From Lachnospiraceae bacterium (GTDB lineage: Bacteria > Bacillota > Clostridia > Lachnospirales > Lachnospiraceae), in contig JAFSBX010000097.1 of assembly GCA_017437065.1 (NCBI GenBank), forward strand, positions 1 to 64,000: DNA of 64,000 nt, given 5' to 3'. Below the pieces are notes generated by a model, which was given only the letters and a program-made list of their open reading frames with translations, did not search any database and had not been told where the DNA came from. Made by a program: the position numbers and the translations under genes. This document shows, in pieces, positions 16,659 through 24,468 of this stretch (the stretch's first letter is position 1; every line of letters begins with the position of its first letter).

Positions 16659-17276
16659 TTACTCAAGGGTAATATTCTCACCTTGCAATCCGCAGAATGC
16701 ATTTTTAATACCTGCCTCTTTATGAGCAATCAACCATTTATTCTTTGCCACCATTAAGCTCATCTCGCCTTTTTCTTCCAATGGTACAGTATTTTCTGTA
16801 TTAGTTCCTTTTGGGAGAATTACCACACATCGAAATCCATTTTCTCCCACACTACATGGTGCATAATGAAGAGTTGTTGCATACATTTCCACCATAGTTC
16901 CCGCCGGTACAAAAAAAGCCTCTACCAAGGAAGTATCATATGTATAGTCTGCCTGAATATCCTGCTGACGTCCTACCAGCAAAATCATATCAGTTATTGC
17001 AATGTTTAATTCAGATGAACGATGGTATTCCAACGCATTCAACTTTTTATTATAGCCATTACAATATCCAATCTGAATTGGAAGTTCACCAAAAAACTGA
17101 TTTTTCAATCTCTCTGCTTCTGATAATCCTTCCATCTCTTCAACAGACGGTACATAAACTACTTCTCTTGGTAAAGGCGTATGCTGCATTTCTTTCTGAA
17201 TATCACTAAGGACATATCCCTCATGTACACGTCCATAGGTTTTAAAAGATGCATCTGTTACATTCTGAATTTTCAT
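16659..17276 (-). CDS. DUF4867-like cupin protein of pentose operons
   Basis: 205 residues, ATG with GGAGG 7 bp upstream; first gene of the pentose operon. It has no signal peptide. The middle (ALEYHRSSELNIAI, MILLVGRQQDI, EAFFVPAGTMVEMY, LHYAPC) resembles the cupin fold of ureidoglycolate lyase-like and EbgC-like sugar proteins, with His and Glu residues placed as possible metal ligands. I believe this is the DUF4867 family. No reaction is known to me. As the lead gene before transketolase, isomerase and xylulokinase, a sugar anomerase, epimerase or regulatory sugar-binding role is plausible. Confidence 0.75.
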   Translation of the reverse strand: MKIQNVTDASFKTYGRVHEGYVLSDIQKEMQHTPLPREVVYVPSVEEMEGLSEAERLKNQFFGELPIQIGYCNGYNKKLNALEYHRSSELNIAITDMILLVGRQQDIQADYTYDTSLVEAFFVPAGTMVEMYATTLHYAPCSVGENGFRCVVILPKGTNTENTVPLEEKGEMSLMVAKNKWLIAHKEAGIKNAFCGLQGENITLE

Positions 17277-17308
17277 ATGTATTTCCTCCAGTCCGTTTTC
17301 TTAAGACC

Positions 17309-17337
17309 ATCATAACAATATGAAAATTTTCCAACAA
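17309..17337 (-). promoter_or_regulatory. Promoter of the pentose operon
   Basis: On the minus strand TTGTTG, a 17-bp spacer and TATGAT lie about 32 bp before the DUF4867 start codon. The operon behind it holds six genes with short gaps up to the terminator after xylB. Confidence 0.55.
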
Positions 17338-17355
17338 CCTTTTACTTGTCTAATT

Positions 17356-17375
17356 AATGTCACATTTTTGACATT
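17356..17375. promoter_or_regulatory. Candidate operator palindrome upstream of the pentose promoter
   Basis: AATGTCA and TGACATT form a perfect 7-bp inverted repeat with a 6-bp spacer. It lies 18 bp upstream of the -35 element and 2 bp after the araC-type stop codon. There is no T run, so a terminator is unlikely. A regulator site, for example for the AraC-type protein encoded just upstream, is an inference. Confidence 0.45.
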
Positions 17376-17377
17376 TT

Positions 17378-18199
17378 CTATAAATCTGTTTTCCTATATT
17401 CACTTGGCAACATCCCATACTTTTTACGAAATTCCCTTGAAAATGCTTTGCTGTTCGGGAATCCATTGTTCAATGCAGTCTCGCTGATTGTATGGTCAGT
17501 ATTTAACAATTCCTTGAACGCATATTCCATGCGTATATTACACAGATAATCTTTGTAATTAATACCTGCATATTTTTGAAACATACGTGAAAGATATGCA
17601 GGAGCGTATCCGAATACCTCCGCAACATTTTCCAATGTCAACTCTTCTTTATAGTTTTCTTTCATGTAATTGATAATCGTAGACAACCGGTTCAGTCTCT
17701 TATTTTTATGCAACATATCTGCCGTTACATTATTTTTTCGATATTGAGTAATAAGCAGATGTAAAAGGTAATAGTAATCCCCTTTCACCTGCAACGCATA
17801 ACCATATTCCTTTTTTTGATATGTATCAAAAATCCTTTTTAACAATTCCATCAGTTCATCATCACATGCTAAATTTCTGTGAACAAATTGTATAAACTGC
17901 TCTCCGGTATAATATTCTTCAAACGTTTTCAATGCAATCTGTAACACTACTGTTCTATTTTGCTTTACTGCATCTATGGAATGAATTTCATTAGAATTTA
18001 TTAATATAAACTGTCCTGATTCCAATGAATAAGGTTTATCATTCAAAAACAACCTAATACTCCCCTCAAAAACCGCAAATATCTCTATGGAACGATGCCA
18101 ATGTTTCTCCCGGAAAAAATTACCATTTCCTCCTTCAAACAAAAACATTTTAAAGGGCAAATCTTCATTTGGAATAATTATTTCATGTGTAAACTCCAC
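17378..18199 (-). CDS. AraC-family transcriptional regulator (cupin plus helix-turn-helix)
   Basis: 273 residues, GTG start with GAGGTG about 7 bp upstream. The N-terminal cupin (FREKHWHRSIEIFAVFEG, SGQFILINSNEIHSI) should bind the inducer. The C-terminal ~100 residues carry two AraC helix-turn-helix motifs (LTLENVAEVFGYAPAYLSRM and ISETALNNGFPNSKAFSREF, ending KKYGMLPSEYRK). It is cytoplasmic and lies 101 bp before the pentose operon in the same direction. A palindrome and a promoter lie between them, so it is the likely local activator. Confidence 0.9.
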   Translation of the reverse strand: MEFTHEIIIPNEDLPFKMFLFEGGNGNFFREKHWHRSIEIFAVFEGSIRLFLNDKPYSLESGQFILINSNEIHSIDAVKQNRTVVLQIALKTFEEYYTGEQFIQFVHRNLACDDELMELLKRIFDTYQKKEYGYALQVKGDYYYLLHLLITQYRKNNVTADMLHKNKRLNRLSTIINYMKENYKEELTLENVAEVFGYAPAYLSRMFQKYAGINYKDYLCNIRMEYAFKELLNTDHTISETALNNGFPNSKAFSREFRKKYGMLPSEYRKTDL

Positions 18200-18290
18200 G
18201 GCATCTCACCTCTTAATGCAAGTATGTAAATATATTGTAACATCCATTTTTTCAATCGCAATATACATTTTCTATTTCTTCATAGTATAT

Positions 18291-18327
18291 AAAAATATCA
18301 TCCGTTCCTTTCCGGATGATATTTTTA
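18291..18327 (-). terminator. Terminator after the deacetylase gene
   Basis: AAAAATATCATCCG and CGGATGATATTTTT pair as a 14-bp stem with a short loop; a T run follows on the minus strand. It lies 8 bp beyond the stop of the NodB-type gene and separates the phosphoketolase operon from the AraC gene. Confidence 0.9.
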
Positions 18328-18334
18328 TAACATC

Positions 18335-19138
18335 TTATTTTAATTTTATTGTCTTTCCAGACTCTATGATAATCATACTTTCATCTACACACATCCAAAT
18401 ACTTATTAGCGTTGGATTATATACCCTGCTTCCATCTGCTGAATATTCTAACAAGCGAATTGCCTGTAAATAGTTATAAATCTCTATATTAGTTGCATAC
18501 CAAATATCCTCTTTGCCCGATATCTGATGAGCAAAGCTCTCCATTAGCTCCCAATTATGCTGCTTTTCAAACTCAAAGCTATGTCCCCAAACATACATAA
18601 GTGGTAATTCAATATAATCTGGAACCTCTAAGAATTCTTCTCCACGCTCTAATAATTTATCGCCATGATGGCAAGTTGGATGCCACTCCATAAAGTCTGC
18701 CGGTGGAAAAAATCCACCGGTACCATTGACTGTGCGTGCATACTTAATACCAAGTAATGTCGCTATTTTTTTTATTTCTTCACTATAATTTCCAAAAGTA
18801 TATGAAAATCCTCGAACCATTCTCCCCGTAAGTTCTTCCAATGTACCTCGATCTTCGCAAATCTCAGCTACTATTTGTTGCTTTGTAAGAATAGGAAGAT
18901 TCTTATGTTCTGCACCATGACATGCAATCTCATGACCGCTATATAAGCTCGTAAGTTCCTCACGCGTTACAAAAAACTCGTTCTCACCTTGCTTTCCTAT
19001 ATTTCTAGAATTCAGGTGAACAGTCCCACGTAACCCATATTGATTCCATATGTCGATTAGTCGTCTGTCAGATATTTGTCCATCATCATAACTAAAAGTT
19101 AATGCTTTTGTTTTACCTTCTGGATACAAAAACTTCAT
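18335..19138 (-). CDS. NodB-type polysaccharide deacetylase, cytoplasmic (CE4-like)
   Basis: 267 residues. NodB homology domain: ALTFSYDDGQ (metal Asp and catalytic Asp), then the zinc-type H-x3-H in IACHGAEHKN, with GFSYTFGNYS and TNIEIYNYLQA later. Family members remove acetyl groups from chitin-like, peptidoglycan or xylan substrates. There is no signal peptide, so it should act inside the cell on imported material. Its ATG is 2 bp after the phosphoketolase stop and its ribosome site lies inside that gene, so the two are coupled. Context makes deacetylation of xylo-oligosaccharides the best guess, but no substrate residue proves it. Confidence 0.8.
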   Translation of the reverse strand: MKFLYPEGKTKALTFSYDDGQISDRRLIDIWNQYGLRGTVHLNSRNIGKQGENEFFVTREELTSLYSGHEIACHGAEHKNLPILTKQQIVAEICEDRGTLEELTGRMVRGFSYTFGNYSEEIKKIATLLGIKYARTVNGTGGFFPPADFMEWHPTCHHGDKLLERGEEFLEVPDYIELPLMYVWGHSFEFEKQHNWELMESFAHQISGKEDIWYATNIEIYNYLQAIRLLEYSADGSRVYNPTLISIWMCVDESMIIIESGKTIKLK

Positions 19139-19140
19139 AA

Positions 19141-21522
19141 TTATGCCTCTTTTCTATCCTCCGGAGTATGCCAGATCCAATTTCTTACTTCCGGTAAATC
19201 TAATCCATATTCTGCAATATACTGGTCATGAGCAACCAATGTATCACGCATCTTCTGAATCAGATATGAACCACGATTTCCAAGCTGCGGAAGCTGATTA
19301 ATCACATCCATAACAAGGTGGAATCGATCAATTTCATTCTGCACACGCATATCAAACGGAGTTGTAATTGTACCTTCCTCCTGATATCCATGTACATACA
19401 ACTTGCGATTATTTCGATGATATGTAAGTTCATGAATCAATGTAGGATATCCATGGAATGCAAAAATAACTGGCTTATCCTTTGTAAAGATTGCATCGTA
19501 TTCAACATCTGTCAATCCATGTGGATGTTTACTATATGATTCAAGTTTCATCAAGTCAACAACATTTACAAAACGAATCTTAATCTCCGGTAAATTATCG
19601 CGAAGAATTGTTACTGCTGCTAAAGCCTCCTTTGTCGGTGTATCACCGCAACATGCAATAACTACATCCGGTTCCTGACCTTGATCATTACTTGCCCAAT
19701 CCCAAATACCTATACCTTGTGTACAATGTTTTACAGCCTGTTCCATAGTAAGCCACTGATAACTCGGATGTTTAGAAGCAACAATGACATTTACATAATT
19801 CTTGCTACGGATACAATGATCGAAACAAGATAACAAACAGTTTGCATCCGGCGGAAGATACATACGGACAACATCTGCTTTCTTATTAGCAATATGGTCT
19901 AAGAAACCTGGATCCTGATGTGTAAATCCATTATGATCCTGCTGCCAAACATTTGATGTAAGAATTAGGTTCAAGGACGCAATCTTCTGTCTCCAAGGGA
20001 GCTCACTACATACCTTTAACCACTTTGCATGCTGTGCACACATAGAATCTACTACTCGAATAAACGCCTCATAAGATGCAAAGAATCCATGACGTCCTGT
20101 TAAAAGATATCCTTCTAACCAACCTTCACACATATGCTCACTTAAATAAGCATCCATGATCCTACCTTCTGTATCAAGATCTTCATCTGCTGGAAAATAG
20201 TTTGCATTCCAATCTCTTTTCTCCACTTCAAATACTTTATGAAGACGATTAGACATCGTCTCATCCGGTCCAAAAATTCTAAAATTCTTTGCTTCTTTAT
20301 TCAGTTTGAAGATATCACGAACAAATCCACCAAGTACAATCATATCCTGTGATTCTACCTGTCCAGGTTCCTTAACCTCAACAGCATACTCTCTAAAGTC
20401 AGGAAGACGAAGGTCACGTAACAACTTTCCACCATTGGCATGCGGATTAGCACTAATTCTTCTATCTCCCTTCGGAGCAATATAACGAAGCTTAGAAATT
20501 AATCTGCCTTCTTCATCGAACAGTTCTTCCGGATGATAGCTTAATAACCATTCCCTAAGCATGTCTAAATGCTCAGATTTTTCCATTGAAATAGGAACCT
20601 GATGAGCTCTAAAGGAGCCTTCTACCTGAAGTCCATCTACTGTCTTAGGACCTGTCCAGCCCTTTGGTGTACGAAGAACAATCATTGGCCAAAACGGTCT
20701 TTCTTTTTTACCATGTTCCCTTGCTTCCTTCTGAATCTCCTTAATCTCTTCAATACAATGATCTACTGCTTCGCCCATCAGACTATGCATTGTCATCGGG
20801 TCTGAACCTTCAACAAAGTACGGCTTCCATCCACATCCATGGAAGAAACTTTCCTGTTCATCACGAGAAATGTGTGATAATACAGTAGGATTACTGATTT
20901 TGTATTCATTCATATGCAATATCGGAAGTACTGCACCATCGTTCTTTGCATTCAAAAATTTATTTGAATGCCATGCTGTTGCTAATGGACCAGTTTCTGC
21001 TTCACCATCACCAACAATAACAGTTGCAATCAAATCAGGATTATCAAATACAGCACCAAATGCATGAGCAATTGAATATCCAAGCTCACCGCCCTCATTA
21101 ATGGAACCGGGTGTTTCCGGTGCTACATGGCTTGATATTCCACCAGGGAATGAAAACTGCTTATTTAACTTCTTAAGTCCTTCCATATCCTGACCAATAT
21201 TAGGATACACTTCACTATAAGTACCTTCTAAGTAAGAATTTGCCACAAAAAAGTTTCCACCATGACCCGGCCCTGAAATCAAAATCATATTCAAATCATA
21301 TTTGTTGATAGCACGATTCATATGTATATACACAAAGTTTTGCCCTGGCACAGTTCCCCAGTGACCTACAATCTTCTTTTTAACCTGCTCTCTTGTTAAT
21401 GGTTCTCTGAGCATAGGATTATCCAGTAAATATAACTGTGTTGCAGCAAGATAATTCGCAGCACGCCAATATGCATCCAAATCTGCCAGATATTCTTCTG
21501 TCATAAATAAATCTGTTGACAT
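19141..21522 (-). CDS. xfp: Xylulose-5-phosphate / fructose-6-phosphate phosphoketolase
   Basis: 793 residues, the usual length; ATG behind GAGGAG. It splits xylulose 5-phosphate with phosphate into acetyl phosphate and glyceraldehyde 3-phosphate, using thiamine diphosphate. Seen: [103 protein letters not shown] and [12 protein letters not shown]. It is followed with a 2-bp gap by a deacetylase gene. Together with the transketolase operon it gives two exits for xylulose 5-phosphate; the phosphoketolase route yields extra acetate and ATP. Confidence 0.96.
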   Translation of the reverse strand: MSTDLFMTEEYLADLDAYWRAANYLAATQLYLLDNPMLREPLTREQVKKKIVGHWGTVPGQNFVYIHMNRAINKYDLNMILISGPGHGGNFFVANSYLEGTYSEVYPNIGQDMEGLKKLNKQFSFPGGISSHVAPETPGSINEGGELGYSIAHAFGAVFDNPDLIATVIVGDGEAETGPLATAWHSNKFLNAKNDGAVLPILHMNEYKISNPTVLSHISRDEQESFFHGCGWKPYFVEGSDPMTMHSLMGEAVDHCIEEIKEIQKEAREHGKKERPFWPMIVLRTPKGWTGPKTVDGLQVEGSFRAHQVPISMEKSEHLDMLREWLLSYHPEELFDEEGRLISKLRYIAPKGDRRISANPHANGGKLLRDLRLPDFREYAVEVKEPGQVESQDMIVLGGFVRDIFKLNKEAKNFRIFGPDETMSNRLHKVFEVEKRDWNANYFPADEDLDTEGRIMDAYLSEHMCEGWLEGYLLTGRHGFFASYEAFIRVVDSMCAQHAKWLKVCSELPWRQKIASLNLILTSNVWQQDHNGFTHQDPGFLDHIANKKADVVRMYLPPDANCLLSCFDHCIRSKNYVNVIVASKHPSYQWLTMEQAVKHCTQGIGIWDWASNDQGQEPDVVIACCGDTPTKEALAAVTILRDNLPEIKIRFVNVVDLMKLESYSKHPHGLTDVEYDAIFTKDKPVIFAFHGYPTLIHELTYHRNNRKLYVHGYQEEGTITTPFDMRVQNEIDRFHLVMDVINQLPQLGNRGSYLIQKMRDTLVAHDQYIAEYGLDLPEVRNWIWHTPEDRKEA

Positions 21523-21650
21523 AATATTCTCCTCACTTTCATCAACTTGTTACTTTTACTTTTGTATTTTAAAATATCCTACTCTCAAAAACTACGTACA
21601 AATTATTGATAATACCCCTAAAAATTTCAGATTTTAATTTTTCCATTTTA

Positions 21651-22487
21651 TTAATTCTTCAAACGGAAGAAACCAATTTCCTTTTGCAGTTTTTCATAGC
21701 TCTTAAGCATGTCATCCGTAATCTCTACATTTTCAAGCAATGTCTCTGTTAATCGATTCGTAACATCCATTGTAAATTCTGTTCTATTCTGAATGGCTAC
21801 TGCTTCATCACCAATCTGTGCTACAGCAGCTGATATCTCATGCATACTTTCATTCTGAAGCATAACAGCATCATAAAATTCACCAATATTATTACTATTC
21901 TTTTCTGTCGACTCACGCACAAGTTCCATGTTTTCCTTACAGAAATCAGTAATTCCAAGTGTTTGACTTACTGATTCAACCACTTCACTATTAGCATGCT
22001 TAACTGTACTAATCTTTGTGTTAATCAATTGTACCAACTGATTAATCTTATCTGTTTCTTCTTCTGTCTGCTCAGCCAGTTTTTTAATTTCTGTTGCAAC
22101 AACGGCGAAACCTTTACCTTGTTCACCAGCTCTGCTTGCCTCAATGGAAGCATTTAATGCAAGTAAATTAGTCTGGCTTGCAACTTCATTAATAGCTTGA
22201 AGAATCACATTAATGCTACTAACACTTTCAATCAGTTCATCCATTTGTTCTGTAGCCAGCATTACTCTTCCATTGATATCCTGCATCTTATCTCTTAACT
22301 CATAAATCCTTTGATAACTATCGTTTACATTTTCAACTGTTTCTCTGGAAATATTCTTAGTATATGCAATTTTTTTCACAACCTTTTCATTCATCGTCAA
22401 CATGTTCCCTATACTTGCCTGTGATTCTTCTGTGTCACTTCCTTGTACATTAACACTATCAGCAATTTCCCGAAAAAGCTTTTGCAT
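21651..22487 (-). CDS. Soluble chemotaxis signalling protein (MCP signalling domain only)
   Basis: 278 residues, ATG behind AAGAAGG, 15 bp after the GGDEF gene. It has no membrane segment and no recognisable sensor domain. Almost the whole protein is the coiled-coil MCP signalling domain, with the conserved hairpin tip [20 protein letters not shown] ending in [18 protein letters not shown] near residues 105-145. Such tips bind CheA/CheW. Because it lacks a sensor, its input probably comes from a partner, and the co-transcribed LacI-sensor/GGDEF protein is the obvious candidate. That coupling is inference. Confidence 0.88.
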   Translation of the reverse strand: MQKLFREIADSVNVQGSDTEESQASIGNMLTMNEKVVKKIAYTKNISRETVENVNDSYQRIYELRDKMQDINGRVMLATEQMDELIESVSSINVILQAINEVASQTNLLALNASIEASRAGEQGKGFAVVATEIKKLAEQTEEETDKINQLVQLINTKISTVKHANSEVVESVSQTLGITDFCKENMELVRESTEKNSNNIGEFYDAVMLQNESMHEISAAVAQIGDEAVAIQNRTEFTMDVTNRLTETLLENVEITDDMLKSYEKLQKEIGFFRLKN

Positions 22488-22502
22488 CTGAAGAATACCT
22501 TC

Positions 22503-24401
22503 TTAATTATGATTTTCCTCCTTTTTTGCTTTTTTATTCAGATACATAGCTGCATCACTCTTTCTTATGCACTCCTCAAAGTTATCTGACACATCCAACC
22601 TCTTGCAAAAGGCACCAATAGATACACCTACCTGATACCGCTTATTTTTCGCATTTACAGAAACAAGCCATTCTTCAACAGCCTGACGAAATACTTGTTC
22701 TTCATCCTCTCGTTCCGTTTGAATAATAACTTCAAATTCATCGCCTCCGGTTCTTGATGCAATTCCCTTGTTCCCTAATGCATAGCGTATCGCATCGGCT
22801 ACCGTACATATCGCCCTATCACCTTCCTTATGTCCATATGTATCATTGATATACTTAAGCTTGTCTAAATCCATACTAAGAAAGAGAACGAATTCATTGT
22901 TCATAACCCACTTATTCCATTTGTCAGAAGCCATTTTCGTAAAACCTCTGCGATTCCATAATCCGGTCAGATAATCCGTCATACTGTTCTCTTCATTTTT
23001 TTTACTAAGATACTTTAATTTCTCTTTGGTAGAAATCTCATTGATTGTCAGACTCAACGTAAGATTCCAGTTATGAAAAAAAACATCAAATCCTGCTGTC
23101 GGATTTCGATAGCTGACTGCCGTATATCCAAAACACTTACTTCTATTATGAAGCAAATTGAAATGACATATAAATGGAGCCTCAGGTACAAATTCAGAAG
23201 GAAGAAGCTCTTTTTGTTCAAATAAAAGTTCCTTTTCCAAAAGTCTCTTTCCTTCATGGCTTGCCAACTTTAATACTGCATGCCTCGGAATTTCACCATC
23301 AAATACCAAAACACCATCTTCATCTCGATGTTTAAACAAACACAAATAAAAATCTTCATAGTCTCCCAACAATTCAAAATTGTTTTCTACTATTCGATAC
23401 ATTTCGTCATAACCGGTACATCCATCCATATCAATAGAAAAATACATCTGCTTATTGTGTTTTTCCGTAAACAAATCCATTTGCCTGCTATAGTAGCTCG
23501 CTTCAATAATGTTGTTCTTTTTATCATTGTCACAACAACAGCTGTCACGAAAAACTATCTGTATGGGTACAGTGATTATCCGGTCTCTCTTTTCCCCTTT
23601 TAAAAGACTGTCAACAAGACGTACCGCTTCTCTGGCCATAGTCTCATAATCCACGCCCACTGTTGTCAATCCGGGAACAGCATTATAGGACTCTTTTACA
23701 TTATCAAAACCACTTATACATACATCTTGAGGAATTCTAAGCCCCTGCTTTTGCAGAGAATCACATAATGATCTTGCCATGTAGTCATTCGCACATATTA
23801 TTCCCTCCGGTCTGATTCCATTACCCTCGAAGAAAAAATGGTATGCCTCTTCTCCCTTAAGCTTCCACATATCACCATAAAATACAGCATTATCTTCCAA
23901 CGGAAGTCCTCTCTTCTTCAGCGCCTGTCTGAAACATTTTAAACGAATCTCGCTATCTACATGCTCGTGATACCCTGCCATAAATCCAAAACGCCTCACA
24001 TGATGTTCATCTACAAAATGTTGTACTATTTTTTCTACAGCGTTATTCGCCTCCGTTGTAATACTGTAAAAACTGTCATGTTCTTCACGAAAAGAAATAA
24101 CCGGACATTTTGCTCTTTTCTGCAACCCTTCTATCAATTTGCTTCGCAAAGCAGGAGTATCATAGGTATCCAATGCTACAATTACTGCGTCAAACGCTTC
24201 CAATGGTGCAAAATTAACGATGGCACTCTCATAGTAATCATACATATTCTTACTTTCTCTGATTCCAAAGGAATGCATGAACGCAACATTAAATCCATAT
24301 TTAAGTGCTTCTGAAACAAGACCTTGTATTACTGCTTTTTGAAATTCCATTTCTGAACGGTTTATAAATACACCTATCGTTTTTCTATGGTTATCAAACA
24401 T
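22503..24401 (-). CDS. LacI-type sugar sensor fused to a GGDEF diguanylate cyclase
   Basis: 632 residues, ATG behind AAGGAGATGGAGG. Residues ~8-280 are a LacI/GalR-type ligand-binding fold without the DNA-binding helix-turn-helix (KTIGVFINRSEMEFQKAVIQ, GIICANDYMARSLCDSLQ, CISGFDNVKESYN, GLTTVGVDYETMAREAV). A middle segment (~290-460) is unassigned. Residues ~465-630 form a GGDEF domain with DYLTGLWNRRGF and an intact SRTGGDEFEV at ~551. No RxxD inhibitory site is visible just before GGDEF. It has no signal peptide or membrane helix, so the sensor looks inward. Likely role: making c-di-GMP in response to a cytoplasmic sugar. It lies 67 bp after the GH3 xylosidase gene. Confidence 0.9.
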   Translation of the reverse strand: MFDNHRKTIGVFINRSEMEFQKAVIQGLVSEALKYGFNVAFMHSFGIRESKNMYDYYESAIVNFAPLEAFDAVIVALDTYDTPALRSKLIEGLQKRAKCPVISFREEHDSFYSITTEANNAVEKIVQHFVDEHHVRRFGFMAGYHEHVDSEIRLKCFRQALKKRGLPLEDNAVFYGDMWKLKGEEAYHFFFEGNGIRPEGIICANDYMARSLCDSLQKQGLRIPQDVCISGFDNVKESYNAVPGLTTVGVDYETMAREAVRLVDSLLKGEKRDRIITVPIQIVFRDSCCCDNDKKNNIIEASYYSRQMDLFTEKHNKQMYFSIDMDGCTGYDEMYRIVENNFELLGDYEDFYLCLFKHRDEDGVLVFDGEIPRHAVLKLASHEGKRLLEKELLFEQKELLPSEFVPEAPFICHFNLLHNRSKCFGYTAVSYRNPTAGFDVFFHNWNLTLSLTINEISTKEKLKYLSKKNEENSMTDYLTGLWNRRGFTKMASDKWNKWVMNNEFVLFLSMDLDKLKYINDTYGHKEGDRAICTVADAIRYALGNKGIASRTGGDEFEVIIQTEREDEEQVFRQAVEEWLVSVNAKNKRYQVGVSIGAFCKRLDVSDNFEECIRKSDAAMYLNKKAKKEENHN

Positions 24402-24468
24402 AAATAACCTCCATCTCCTTGTACACCATTGGTAAGCTTTTCTATAAAATATAACTTCGATATATCTG

